Of a stretch of DNA of 64,000 nucleotides, positions 1 to 10,569 are shown piece by piece. The notes below the pieces were generated by a model. The model searched no databases, had not been told where the DNA came from, and saw nothing but the letters and a program-made list of their open reading frames with translations. The position numbers and the translations under genes were made by a program. How positions within the stretch are numbered: position 1 is the stretch's first letter; each line of letters begins with the position of its first letter. Source of the stretch: an uncultured Oscillospiraceae bacterium (GTDB taxonomy: Bacteria; Bacillota; Clostridia; Oscillospirales; Oscillospiraceae); the NCBI GenBank assembly GCA_902478785.1, contig CABSMJ010000008.1:1-64000 (forward strand), read 5' to 3'.

Positions 1-334
1 CCTCCACCTCGGTGATGCCGGAGGGCACGCAGATGATGACCCGGGGCTTGAAGAACTGCACGCCCACCACCTTGCGGATGAACTCACGGAGCATCCGCTC
101 GGTCATGTCGTAGTCGGAGATGACGCCCTCCCGCAGGGGACGGATGGCGATAATATTGCCGGGGGTGCGGCCCAGCATAGCTTGAGCGTCTGCGCCCACC
201 TTCAGCAGCTTGCCCGTATTCTTATCCAACGCAACCACGGAGGGCTCGTTGAGCACCACACCCTTGCCCTTTACATAAACCAGAACGGAGGCCGTACCCA
301 AGTCGATGCCGATGTCTTTTGCCAGGGAACACAT
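1..334 (-). CDS. mreB: Rod shape-determining protein MreB, N-terminal part (cut by window edge)
   Basis: Actin-like ATPase that organises cell-wall synthesis under the membrane. The first 111 codons are present and the rest lies beyond base 1. The start is ATG at 334, preceded by a GAGGTGG ribosome site. The N-terminus carries the actin phosphate-1 loop (DIGIDLGTASVLVY), followed by VLNEPSVVA and LGRTPGNIIAIRPLREGVISD, which are typical of MreB/Mbl. The Mbl paralog cannot be excluded from this fragment. A good promoter lies at 439-467. Confidence 0.93.
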   Translation of the reverse strand, partial: MCSLAKDIGIDLGTASVLVYVKGKGVVLNEPSVVALDKNTGKLLKVGADAQAMLGRTPGNIIAIRPLREGVISDYDMTERMLREFIRKVVGVQFFKPRVIICVPSGITEVE

Positions 335-438
335 AGTTTCCACCTCATTGTCTCTCTGTAATTTCTATTGATATCCCGCCACCGAAGTCCGGAGGCGGAA
401 ATTTCTCCCATGGAACCACGCACAGTGATACATTGTTT

Positions 439-467
439 ATTATAGTGACGCTGCGGCGGATTTGCAA
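439..467 (-). promoter_or_regulatory. Sigma-A type promoter of mreB
   Basis: On the minus strand TTGCAA (462-467) and TATAAT (439-444) are separated by exactly 17 bases, about 105 bases before the mreB start. The -10 is a perfect consensus. The promoter lies in the gap between mreB and the end of the comF gene. Confidence 0.7.
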
Positions 468-529
468 GAACATTCTTTGCGCTTTGGCCTTTTTCTATGT
501 AATTTTTCGTCTCTGGTTGGACCCAGACG

Positions 530-1210
530 TCAAATTTCGTCCGTTTTCCCCTCTTTTCGCGGGCGGCTCCCTGCCACCGTGGCGCAGACCACCTCCTCCG
601 CGCCGGCAGCGCGAAGCACCCGGCAGCATTCCGCCAGGGTGCTGCCGGTGGTGAGGATGTCATCAATGAGCAGCACCCGCCGTCCAGCGATCTGCCCCGG
701 GTCCACCGCCTCGTAGACTCCCAGCACATTGGCCCGGCGGGCAGCGGCATCCTGGAGCCCTGACTGGGCGGGGTTGTTCCGCCGCTTGCGCAGCAGCTGT
801 ACCGGCGGCGTCTCCCAGATCCGCCCTGCGGCCTGGGCCAGGAGCCGGGCCTGGTCATAGCCCCGGCGGCGCAGTCTCCGCCGGCTCACCGGCACCCAGG
901 TCAGGCAGTCGAACTCCCCGGACAGGTGCTCCACCACGGCGGGCACCAGCAGCTCCCGGGCATAGACGTCGGCCCAGGAGGCTTTGCCGCCGAACTTGAA
1001 GCGCAGCAGGGACTCCCGCACGTCTCCTTCATAATAGACCGCAAAGGCGCACTTGCCATAGCCCCCGCCGGTCCGCAGTCCGTCCTTTCCCTCAGCCCGG
1101 GGCAGCTTGGCCGCGCACTTGGGGCAGATGCCCGGGTGGTCCTGGATGGCGCCGCAGAAGGGGCAGTGGGGCGGAAAGAGCAGGTCAAGAAGGGTCTCCA
1201 GCGCTTTCAT
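530..1210 (-). CDS. comF: ComF family phosphoribosyltransferase-like protein
   Basis: A 226-residue ComF/GntX-type protein linked in other bacteria to DNA uptake during competence. The N-terminus has a four-cysteine zinc-binding site (C16, C19, C29, C32). The C-terminal half is a type I phosphoribosyltransferase fold with the PRPP loop VLLIDDILTTGSTLAE. Its ATG overlaps the stop of the upstream XRE gene (1207-1452) by four bases, so the two are translationally coupled. No other competence genes are in view, so its role in uptake here is inferred from family only. Confidence 0.88.
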   Translation of the reverse strand: MKALETLLDLLFPPHCPFCGAIQDHPGICPKCAAKLPRAEGKDGLRTGGGYGKCAFAVYYEGDVRESLLRFKFGGKASWADVYARELLVPAVVEHLSGEFDCLTWVPVSRRRLRRRGYDQARLLAQAAGRIWETPPVQLLRKRRNNPAQSGLQDAAARRANVLGVYEAVDPGQIAGRRVLLIDDILTTGSTLAECCRVLRAAGAEEVVCATVAGSRPRKEGKTDEI

Positions 1211-1452
1211 TCCTCCGCCTCCGCCAAAAGCGCATCATAGGTGGTGTGCAGCGCATCCCGGATGCCCCGCAGCTGAGAGGCCCGGATGTGCTGGGTGCCC
1301 CGTTCGATCTTCACCAGGGTCTCCCGGGTCATCTCCACACCGCCCAGCTGAAGTAACCGCACCAGCTCCGTCTGCCGGATGCCCTGAGCGGTGCGGATGG
1401 CGCGGATGTTGGCGCCGATGGGGATGTCCTGCTTGATCTTCTGTTCTGCCAT
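1207..1452 (-). CDS. Small XRE-family helix-turn-helix regulator
   Basis: An 81-residue DNA-binding protein with a Cro/CI helix-turn-helix in its middle (IRAIRTAQGIRQTELVRLL followed by ETLVKIERGTQ). The ATG at 1452 is preceded by GGAGG at a normal distance, so the longer frame to 1521 is not used. It is the first gene of a two-gene unit with comF. Two related palindromes just upstream (1469-1484 and 1523-1538) are probable autoregulatory operators. It has no effector domain. Confidence 0.8.
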   Translation of the reverse strand: MAEQKIKQDIPIGANIRAIRTAQGIRQTELVRLLQLGGVEMTRETLVKIERGTQHIRASQLRGIRDALHTTYDALLAEAEE

Positions 1453-1468
1453 GCCGTCCTCCAAAGAT

Positions 1469-1538
1469 GAACCAGTTTTGGTCCAGTTTGGCTTTATTCT
1501 ATGGAGAACAGCGTTTTTCATGGGACCAGTACTGGTCC
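1469..1538. promoter_or_regulatory. Two related palindromic operators upstream of the XRE-comF unit
   Basis: GGACCAGTACTGGTCC at 1523-1538 is a perfect 16-base palindrome. GAACCAGTTTTGGTCC at 1469-1484 matches it at 13 of 16 positions. Their centres are 54 bases apart, about five helical turns. The nearer one lies 17 bases before the XRE start, so bound regulator could block transcription or translation of its own unit. Confidence 0.6.
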
Positions 1539-1554
1539 ACAGATGGATTCAACA

Positions 1555-1584
1555 ATGGCGCCCAGTCTCAAAACAGGGCGCCAT
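1555..1584 (-). terminator. Hairpin between the two XRE genes
   Basis: Nine-base perfect arms ATGGCGCCC (1555-1563) and GGGCGCCAT (1576-1584) lie just past the stop of the XRE gene at 1611. The U-rich tail is weak on the minus strand, so termination efficiency is uncertain. Confidence 0.4.
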
Positions 1585-1610
1585 CTTCTTGCAAAAGTAC
1601 AATGGTTTGA

Positions 1611-1856
1611 TTACTTTTTCCGCGGATAGGGCGTGGGTTCATCCGTCAACCCTACGAGATAGTCCACGCTGACACCATAATATTCCGCCAGCTGAACCAC
1701 CACGTCCAAGGGGTAGCGGGATGTCCCGATCTCATATTGAGAATAGGTGTTTTGACTGACATGGAGCACAGCTGCGACCTGGGTCTGTGTCAGGCCCCGA
1801 TCTATGCGCAAGTCACGAATCCTTCCATATTTCAAGATTTCTGTTCGCATAGGCAT
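1611..1856 (-). CDS. XRE-family helix-turn-helix repressor
   Basis: About 80 residues. A Cro/CI type HTH (IRDLRIDRGLTQTQVAAVL, then SQNTYSQYEIGTSRYPLD) is followed by the common tail LAEYYGVSVDYLVGLTDEP. This architecture is shared by many small phage-like and toxin-linked repressors. The start is uncertain: TTG at 1862, ATG at 1856 or ATG at 1850 are all possible and none has a clear Shine-Dalgarno. It stands alone between a hairpin and the intergenic repeat. Two copies of a TATCT-N7-AGATA dyad lie 20-60 bases upstream, and a third copy sits before the operon at 26.2 kb. Confidence 0.8.
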   Translation of the reverse strand: MPMRTEILKYGRIRDLRIDRGLTQTQVAAVLHVSQNTYSQYEIGTSRYPLDVVVQLAEYYGVSVDYLVGLTDEPTPYPRKK

Positions 1857-1875
1857 CACCAAGGCTGAGTATATG

Positions 1876-1917
1876 TATCTTGAAATAAGATATTTCTATT
1901 TATCTGGTTTCTAGATA
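1876..1917. promoter_or_regulatory. Tandem operator pair TATCT-N7-AGATA
   Basis: Two dyads with identical arms and identical 7-base spacers lie at 1876-1892 and 1901-1917, centres 25 bases apart, in the region where the promoter of the XRE gene must be. This is the usual layout for autoregulation by a dimeric HTH repressor. The same arm and spacer pattern occurs at 26029-26045. Confidence 0.6.
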
Positions 1918-2011
1918 AAACATTGCATATTGTGTTAACGTAGGCTTCTGCTCCCGGCATCCGCCGGGACGTGGGATTCACGCCGCTTCCGGCGTGGAGG
2001 AATGCACCCCA

Positions 2012-2510
2012 CATTTTCTTTTGTCTTGGCAAAAGAAAACGTGCCGCGCCCGGTACAAAAGAAAACCGCCTTTTATCGGTCTTTTAGTCTGACCGGCGAA
2101 AACGGGCTTGGTCTCATCCAGCTGCGCTGAACCTTTGGCACGTCCGGTGCGCTCGCGCCGCAGTTGTATCGCTTATGCTGAATCGTTGGTGCAAATAGGA
2201 CTGCTTTGCGCAACAGCGCCGCTGCCGCTCAGCAGGCAGAAGAAGAGCGTATATGCACCTGCGGGGGAAAAACTTGCTACGAATGCCCGGCCTAGCGGCA
2301 GCGGCGCAAGAGGGACCACGGGTCCTCTTTGCACCCTCAAGTCTGCACCAAATTTTACAGTTGCGGCCTAAGCGCACTGAGCGCGCCGGACAATGAGCGC
2401 AGCCGGAAACAGCCAAGCAAATTACTGCCCAATGTTCTCATAGAGCCGCATCTCTCTTTTTCTCTTACACCGGGCGCGGCGCATTCTCTTTTTTCGAAAA
2501 AGAGAATGGG
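2012..2510 (+). repeat. Intergenic repeat element, copy 1
   Basis: A non-coding element of about 500 bases whose partner is at 8495-8990. Each end is a hairpin. At 2014-2039 the arms are TTTTCTTTTG and CAAAAGAAAA. At 2482-2508 the arms are CATTCTCTTTTT and AAAAAGAGAATG. Next to each hairpin is the same sequence pointing inward (GCCGCGCCCGGT), so the ends behave as terminal inverted repeats. The outer parts match copy 2 in inverted orientation, while the core (about 2169-2355) matches copy 2 in direct orientation. The core is bounded by imperfect inverted repeats at 2155-2168 and 2356-2367. It contains a long self-complementary pair, 14 bases each, around 2216-2229 and 2295-2308. No protein-coding sense is visible. 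The rest of the 1863-2638 gap holds the XRE operators and a hairpin at 1979-1996. Confidence 0.8.
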
Positions 2511-2638
2511 GGGCGCATATTCCCACGCTTGCAAAGCGTGAACTGCCGCCCCGGCGGGACGCCGGAGCACCCAGGCACCAGCGCCGGAGATCAAGGGCAG
2601 CTTCGGAGCACCTAGCACAGCCGCCGGCCACCCGCGCC

Positions 2639-4852
2639 TCAGCTCTCTTCCCCACTGTGGGCCAGCCGCCGGCGCAGCCCCGAATAGCGCCGCTGCTGGC
2701 GGTCATTGGCCGCCATTTTGGCCACCGCGCCGTCGTCGCCCACCAGCACCAGCAGCTCCCGGGCCCGGGTAATGGCAGTATAGAGCACCCCTCGGACCAT
2801 CAGTCCCGGCGGGGCCTGGACCGAGGAGAGCACCACGCAGCGGTACTCGCTGCCCTGGGCCTTGTGGACCGTCATGGCATAGGCCAGGTCCAGCTCCCCC
2901 AGCTGGTCCGCCGTGTAGGTGGTCACCCGGTCGTCAAAGCACACCGTCAGCCACTCCCCCGAGGGGTCGATCTCCTCGATGCGGCCCACATCCCCATTGA
3001 AGATGCCGGTGCCCACGGTGCCGTCAGTCTTTTCCCACACCGCGTCATAGTCGTTCCGGGTCTGCATGACCCGGTCCCCCTCCCGGAACAGCCGCTCACC
3101 CCAGAGCCGCTCATGCTTGCCCTCCATAGGCGGATTCAGCGCCGCCTGCAACGCCCGGTTCAGCGCCAGCGTCCCGGCGGGGCCCTTGTGGGTGGGCGTC
3201 AGGACCTGGATCTGGCTGGCGGGGATGTCCATATTTTTGGGCAGCCGGGTCTTGACCAGCTCCACGATGGTGGAAGCCACCCGCTGGGGGTCCCGGCGGC
3301 AGAGGAAGAAGAAGTCCTTCTGGTCGTTTTGCAGCTGGGGCATCTGCCCCTGGTTGACAGCGTGGGCATTGCGGACGATGGCCGACTGCTGCGCCTGGCG
3401 GAAGATCTCCGTCAGGGCCACGGTCTTGACCCGTCCGCTGCGGATCAGATCGGAGAACACGTTCCCCGCCCCCACCGAGGGCAGCTGGTCCGGGTCCCCC
3501 ACCATTACCAGCCGGCATCCCGGCCGCAGGGCCCGCAGCAGGGCGGCAAACAGCTGCAGATCCACCATGGACATCTCGTCCAAGATCACCGCGTCCGCCT
3601 CCAGGGGCTCCTTCTCCGTCTTGGTGAAGGTGACCTCCCCGGTCTGCTCGTTCCAGGAAAAGCCCAGCAGCCGGTGGATGGTCTGGGCCTCCACCCCGCC
3701 GCACAGCTCGCTCATGCGCTTGGCAGCCCGGCCTGTGGGGGCCGCCAGCACCACATCCATCCCCATCCGGCGGAACATCTCCACGATGCACCGCACGGAG
3801 GTGGTCTTACCGGTGCCCGGTCCGCCGGTGAGCAGCACCACGCCCTCCTGGGCGGCCAGCTCCACCGCCTGGCGCTGGAGGGGAGCGTAGACGATGTTCT
3901 CCTCGGCCTGGATACGGTCGATGAGCTTTTCCGTCTCCCGGCCCCGGTCCGCCTGTGCGGAGAGCAAGAGAAGCAGCTTCCGGGCGGCGTAGACCTCCGC
4001 CTCATAGAGCCGGCGGAGGTAGCAGCACGCCAGCTTGCCCAGCTGCTCCTCCACCACTGCGCCCCGCTCCTCCAGGGCGTCCAGGGCCACCTCCACCGGG
4101 TCGGCGGGGCAGTCCAGCAGCTGACAGGTGGCCAGCACCAGCTTCTCCCGGGGGAGAAAGACATGGCCGTTGTTCTCGTTGTGGCTCAGCTCGAAGAGGA
4201 CCGCCGCCTCCATGCGGCTGCCGCTGTCGGCCTCCAGTCCCAGGCTCAGGGCGATCTCGTCGGTAACGGAGAAGTCCACCCCGTAGGTGTCCGCCACCAG
4301 CAGATAGGGATTGGCCCGCAGCTGGTCCAGCGCCTCACCGCCGAAGCGGCGGGTCAGGGGCATGGCCAGCCCCACCGGCAGCTCATACCGGGCCAGGAAG
4401 GCCATGAGCCGCCGCAGCTCCATCTGGCTGCGGAAGGAGGCGGAGATCTCCATGGCCTTCTTCCGGGTGACGCCCTTGAGCTCAGAGAGCCGCTCCGGCT
4501 CCTGCTCCAGAATGTCCAGGGTGTCCCGGCCGAAGCGCTCCACCATCCGCTGGGCAGTGGCGGGCCCCACGCCCCGGACCACGCCGGAGGAGAGATAGCT
4601 GAGGATGTCGTCCTCCTCGTCGGGCAGGCGGCGCTCCACATCCTGGGCGCTGAACTGCTCGCCGTGCTGGGGATGGCTGGTCCAGGACCCGGTGAGCAGT
4701 AGCCGCTCCCCCGGCGCGGCGCAGGGAATACAGCCCACCACCGTGGAGACCTCGCCCTCCTCATCCACCAGGCGCAGCACCGTATAGCCGTTGTCCGGGT
4801 TCTGGAAGATAATGCTATGTACCGTTCCCTCCAGGGTCGTACAGGTCTCCAT
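2639..4852 (-). CDS. recD2: ATP-dependent 5'-3' DNA helicase RecD2
   Basis: A 737-residue SF1B helicase of the RecD2 (RecD/TraA) class, found in bacteria without RecBCD and involved in recombination and replication-fork repair. It has an N-terminal OB-like region, helix-hairpin-helix segments around residues 90-140 (SGVVRGVGPATAQRM, LSELKGVTRKKAMEI), Walker A GGPGTGKTT at residues 343-351, Walker B-type DEMSMVD, and a C-terminal motif VI region AMTVHKAQGSEYR followed by YTAITRARELLVLVG. Length is normal for RecD2. It sits 16 bases downstream of a small membrane-protein gene, probably in one transcript. Confidence 0.95.
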   Translation of the reverse strand: METCTTLEGTVHSIIFQNPDNGYTVLRLVDEEGEVSTVVGCIPCAAPGERLLLTGSWTSHPQHGEQFSAQDVERRLPDEEDDILSYLSSGVVRGVGPATAQRMVERFGRDTLDILEQEPERLSELKGVTRKKAMEISASFRSQMELRRLMAFLARYELPVGLAMPLTRRFGGEALDQLRANPYLLVADTYGVDFSVTDEIALSLGLEADSGSRMEAAVLFELSHNENNGHVFLPREKLVLATCQLLDCPADPVEVALDALEERGAVVEEQLGKLACCYLRRLYEAEVYAARKLLLLLSAQADRGRETEKLIDRIQAEENIVYAPLQRQAVELAAQEGVVLLTGGPGTGKTTSVRCIVEMFRRMGMDVVLAAPTGRAAKRMSELCGGVEAQTIHRLLGFSWNEQTGEVTFTKTEKEPLEADAVILDEMSMVDLQLFAALLRALRPGCRLVMVGDPDQLPSVGAGNVFSDLIRSGRVKTVALTEIFRQAQQSAIVRNAHAVNQGQMPQLQNDQKDFFFLCRRDPQRVASTIVELVKTRLPKNMDIPASQIQVLTPTHKGPAGTLALNRALQAALNPPMEGKHERLWGERLFREGDRVMQTRNDYDAVWEKTDGTVGTGIFNGDVGRIEEIDPSGEWLTVCFDDRVTTYTADQLGELDLAYAMTVHKAQGSEYRCVVLSSVQAPPGLMVRGVLYTAITRARELLVLVGDDGAVAKMAANDRQQRRYSGLRRRLAHSGEES

Positions 4853-4868
4853 GGGGCCTTTCCCTCCT

Positions 4869-5195
4869 TCATCCGTTGATCGTTTCGCCCTCCCGCCGCA
4901 GCCGGACCAGCTGGTCCTCGGCGCTCAGGAGCTCCGCCACCCGCCGGGCCTCGTCGCTGAGGCCCTGGTCCAGGATCACGATGGGCGGACAGCACCGCAG
5001 CTCCCGGCGCAGCCGCTCCAGCTCGTGGACCGTCTGCTGCAGCTCCGGGGCGTCTCCCCGGGCCGGGATCACGAACCACATGGGCATGGCCGGGTGGTAG
5101 CCCAGCCGGGTCACCGTGGAAACCACCAGCCACACCAGTGTGCTCAGCCCCACGGCGGCCAGCATGGCGATGACGCCGTTTTGCAGAAGATTCAT
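4869..5195 (-). CDS. Small single-span membrane protein of unknown function
   Basis: 108 residues. Residues 8-28 form one hydrophobic segment (VIAMLAAVGLSTLVWLVVST), followed by a soluble, charged tail rich in Leu, Arg and Glu that may form a short coiled coil (LQQTVHELERLRRELR). I do not recognise the family. It lies between uvrA and recD2 and its stop is 16 bases from the recD2 start, which suggests co-transcription. A role with RecD2 is only a guess. Confidence 0.6.
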   Translation of the reverse strand: MNLLQNGVIAMLAAVGLSTLVWLVVSTVTRLGYHPAMPMWFVIPARGDAPELQQTVHELERLRRELRCCPPIVILDQGLSDEARRVAELLSAEDQLVRLRREGETING

Positions 5196-5246
5196 ACCAT
5201 CACCTCGCCGTATCCTATGCCGGCGGGGCGAAATCCGTGTCGGACA

Positions 5247-5314
5247 GGGCCGGAGGCACGCTCCGGCCCCTGTTCCCTTTCACTTCCGCCCGGGCGAATG
5301 AATCGCCCGGACGG
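5247..5314 (-). terminator. GC-rich hairpins downstream of uvrA
   Basis: Two stem-loops fill the gap between uvrA and the next gene: nine-base arms GGGCCGGAG/CTCCGGCCC (5247-5269) and a twelve-base stem with one mismatch and an ATGAA loop (5286-5314). They are likely transcript ends or stabilisers. A clear U-run is lacking. Confidence 0.35.
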
Positions 5315-5363
5315 CAAGATCATTTTGCGGGATACTTGAACGGGCCGCGGCCCGGCGTCGCCG

Positions 5364-8201
<2,838 letters not shown>

Positions 8202-8494
8202 ATCTGCGATCCTCGTAATGATTGAAATTTCAAAGCCGCGCCGGAGGTCGGTGCGGGGAATATGCGTTTTTTCCAAAGCACCGGTGCCAAGGCCATGCGG
8301 CCGGCAGCTGTGCCGGGTGCTCGGGCGCGAGCACCTGGGTACGGCCGATGCCGATGTCTGGATGCTCCGGCGCTGCGCGCCGGGGCGCGGGGTTCACGCT
8401 TTGCAAGCGTGGGAAGATGCGCTTCTTTTAGAAAAGCATCAGCGCCGAGACCGGCGCGGGAGGGGCACCGCTTCAGTGCCCAGAATGCGCCCCC

Positions 8495-8990
8495 CATTCT
8501 CTTTTTTCAAAAAGAGAATGCGCCGCGCCCGGTGTAAGAGAAAAAGAGAGATGCGGCTCTATGAGAACATTGGGCAGTAATTTGCTTGGCTGTTTCCGGC
8601 TGCGCTCATTGTCTGGCGCTCCCATGACGCTTGCGCCGCATTTGTGCCGCTTATGCTGAATCGTTGGTGCAAATAGGACTGCTGTCCGCAACAGCGCCGC
8701 TGCCGCTCAGTGGGTAGAAGAAGAGCGCTTGTACACCTGCGGGCAGGAAGCTTCTACGAATGCCCGGCCTAGCGGCAGCGGCGCAAGAGGGACCACGGGT
8801 CCTCTTTGCACCCTCAAGTCTGCACCCAATGTCACAAATGCGGCGCGAGCGTTCTGAAAGTGCCAAAGGTTCAGCGCAACTGGATGAGACCAAGCTCGTT
8901 TTCACCGGTCGGGCTAAAAGGCCTCTAAAAAGGCGGTTTTCTTTTGTACCGGGCGCGGCACGTTTTCTTTTGCCAAGACAAAAGAAAATG
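8495..8990 (-). repeat. Intergenic repeat element, copy 2 (core flipped relative to its ends)
   Basis: The outer segments are the reverse complement of copy 1 (2012-2510). Both end hairpins are kept, at 8495-8520 and 8963-8988, so as a whole the element is inverted. The core at 8647-8832 nevertheless matches the copy 1 core in direct orientation. The core is flanked here by perfect 14-base inverted repeats, GCGCCGCATTTGTG at 8633-8646 and its complement at 8833-8846. The surrounding 8202-9098 gap has no gene. Its left part (about 8280-8494) contains more GC-rich hairpins, and a short palindrome around 8390-8412 (CACGCTTTGCAAGCGTG) also occurs in inverted form at about 2521-2542. Confidence 0.8.
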
Positions 8991-9098
8991 TGGGGCGCAT
9001 TCCTGGCACCGAAGCGGTGCCCTCCTGCGCCGAAAGCGGTGCTAGAACGTTCCGAAACGGGGCGCATTCGTTCATGCCAAAAGCCGCGCCGGCGCTTC

Positions 9099-9317
9099 TC
9101 AACGCTGATCCGACCGGCCCAGCAGATAATCGGTGCTGACGCCGAAATAGTCCGCCAGGGCAACCAGTGTCAGCGTGGGAATATTCACAAGTCCATGCTC
9201 TATGCGCTGGTAATGCCGCAGCGTAACATCCAGCAGCTCCGCCATATCTTTTTGCTTCAGCTGTCGCTGTATACGCAGTTCAGACAGGCGCTGCCCCATC
9301 TCTTTCAAAATCTCCAT
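9099..9317 (-). CDS. XRE-family helix-turn-helix regulator
   Basis: A 72-residue Cro/CI type protein with HTH LKQKDMAELLDVTLRHYQRIEHG and the common ending LVALADYFGVSTDYLLGRSD. It is divergent from a small plus-strand gene at 9395 and the shared gap contains a perfect dyad inside a consensus promoter. It most likely represses that gene and perhaps itself. Confidence 0.82.
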   Translation of the reverse strand: MEILKEMGQRLSELRIQRQLKQKDMAELLDVTLRHYQRIEHGLVNIPTLTLVALADYFGVSTDYLLGRSDQR

Positions 9318-9329
9318 AATGATTCTTCC

Positions 9330-9376
9330 TTGACATACGACATTTTATGTCGTATAATTAAGACATCAAAAGTCGT
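9330..9376 (+). promoter_or_regulatory. Consensus promoter with embedded operator dyad
   Basis: TTGACA (9330-9335) and TATAAT (9353-9358) are both perfect and 17 bases apart. The spacer is almost wholly a palindrome: TACGACAT, three T, then ATGTCGTA (9336-9354). A diverged second copy, AGACATCAAAAGTCGT, lies at 9361-9376 over the expected transcription start. This is a classic repressor-controlled strong promoter, presumably bound by the adjacent XRE protein. Confidence 0.8.
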
Positions 9377-9394
9377 GTATTGGAGGTGCCATCC

Positions 9395-9667
9395 ATGTCC
9401 CCCATCTACGAAAAGCTCTTTGAAACCTACTGCTCCAAAACGCTGCGGGAGGTGAGCCCCTATGACCACGTCAGCCTAGAAGCCCTGCTGGACACGCTCC
9501 CCCTCAGCAAAGAGGACCGGCTGACCCTGGACGACGCCTTCTTTGAGCGATACCTCCAATGGTCCGCCGACGCCTTCGCCGTGGGGCTCCACCTGGGGCT
9601 ATCCCTGTTCCACGATGAGGTCGGCCGTCTGGGCGCCCAACAGTTCCAAAAGCGCTTTGGGGGCTAG
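9395..9667 (+). CDS. Small protein of unknown function under XRE-controlled promoter
   Basis: 90 residues, acidic and soluble, starting MSPIYEKLFETYCSK with no membrane segment. ATG at 9395 follows GGAGGTG at a proper distance, so the in-frame ATG at 9380 is excluded because the ribosome site lies inside that extension. I do not recognise the family. Its 3' end overlaps the convergent ybaK-type gene by 69 bases. The pairing of one repressor with one small target resembles phage or toxin-type regulatory units, but nothing in the sequence shows a toxin fold. Confidence 0.65.
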   Translation: MSPIYEKLFETYCSKTLREVSPYDHVSLEALLDTLPLSKEDRLTLDDAFFERYLQWSADAFAVGLHLGLSLFHDEVGRLGAQQFQKRFGG

Positions 9668-10105
9668 CTCCACCTGGGCGCCGATCTTCCCGGCAGAGAT
9701 ATAGATCGTGTCATAGTCCAGGACAGTGGAGTGGAACACGGTGGGGTACTGCTTCTTCATACCCACGGGGCTGCACCCGCCCCGGATATAGCCGGTGACG
9801 GCGTTGATCTCCGCCACGTGCAAAAGCTCGATGGACTTCTCCCCCACCGCCTTGGCCGCCTTTTTCAGGTCCAGGTTCTCCGCCACCGGCACCTCAAAGA
9901 CATAGATGCCCTTGGAGGCGCCCCGGGCCACCAGGGTCTTGAATCCCCGGGCCGGGTCCTGGCCCAGGGCCTGGGCCACATGGACGCCGTACTCCCGGGT
10001 GCCCTGGGGCCCCTGGGAGTCCTCATAGAACCGGGCGGTATAGGGGATCTTCTTCTGGTCCAGAATCCGCATCACATTGGTTTTCTCTTCCTTTTTCTTT
10101 GCCAT
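9599..10105 (-). CDS. ybaK: YbaK/EbsC-type Cys-tRNA(Pro) deacylase
   Basis: A 168-residue member of the YbaK/ProRS-editing fold. It hydrolyses mischarged Cys-tRNA(Pro) in trans to prolyl-tRNA synthetase. Recognisable motifs are IPYTARFYE near the start, FKTLVARG, the invariant Lys region, GYIRGGCSPVGMKK and IYISAGKIGAQVELAP. ATG at 10105 follows GAGGG. It is the last gene of a minus-strand run with two EamA transporters and a membrane protein. Confidence 0.92.
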   Translation of the reverse strand: MAKKKEEKTNVMRILDQKKIPYTARFYEDSQGPQGTREYGVHVAQALGQDPARGFKTLVARGASKGIYVFEVPVAENLDLKKAAKAVGEKSIELLHVAEINAVTGYIRGGCSPVGMKKQYPTVFHSTVLDYDTIYISAGKIGAQVELAPKALLELLGAQTADLIVEQG

Positions 10106-10116
10106 AGTCGCATCCC

Positions 10117-10530
10117 TCACAATATCATCACAAAGGTACCAGCGGTAATCAGCACACAGCCCATCACCGTCTTTACATCGGCCTTCTCATGGAGCAGCAA
10201 AAACGCCAGCACCACGGTGATGACCACACTGAACTTGTCGATGGGCACCACCTTGCTGGCCGGCCCCTGTTGCAGGGCGTAATAATAGCACAGCCAGGAC
10301 AAGCCGGTGGCGATCCCCGACAGCGTGAGAAAGAGCCAGCTGCGGCTGCTGATCTGGGCGATCTGGCCGGTCTTTCCCGTCAGCAGCACCATCCCCCAGG
10401 CCATCACCAGCACCACCGTGGTGCGGATGGCGGTGGCCAGATTGGAATTGACTCCCTCCACGCCCACCTTGGCCAGCAAAGAGGTGGCGGCAGCAAACAC
10501 CGCCGAGAGCAGCGCAAATCCTGCCCACAT
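10117..10530 (-). CDS. Single-domain EamA-family membrane protein
   Basis: 137 residues with about five hydrophobic helices. It is a half-size member of the EamA/drug-metabolite transporter superfamily, which works as a dimer of such units. ALQQGPASKVVPIDKFSVVITVVLAFLLLHE is the characteristic EamA second-half motif. It ends 11 bases before the ybaK start and follows a full-size EamA gene. The substrate is unknown. Confidence 0.8.
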   Translation of the reverse strand: MWAGFALLSAVFAAATSLLAKVGVEGVNSNLATAIRTTVVLVMAWGMVLLTGKTGQIAQISSRSWLFLTLSGIATGLSWLCYYYALQQGPASKVVPIDKFSVVITVVLAFLLLHEKADVKTVMGCVLITAGTFVMIL

Positions 10531-10569
10531 TGTAAGCGCCTTCCTTCCTGAAAATCTCCGGCGCGGTCC

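Noticed and set aside
2657..4702. 681-codon plus-strand open frame opposite recD2
   Set aside because: Antisense shadow of a high-GC gene; His/Gln/Gly/Leu-rich low-complexity translation and no ribosome site.
8222..8236. TTGAAATTTCAA palindrome before uvrA as an SOS box
   Set aside because: It does not resemble the Gram-positive GAAC-N4-GTTC core and there is no good promoter around it.
8651..9163. Open frames inside repeat copy 2
   Set aside because: They are not conserved in copy 1 in the same frame and start or stop in repeat hairpins.
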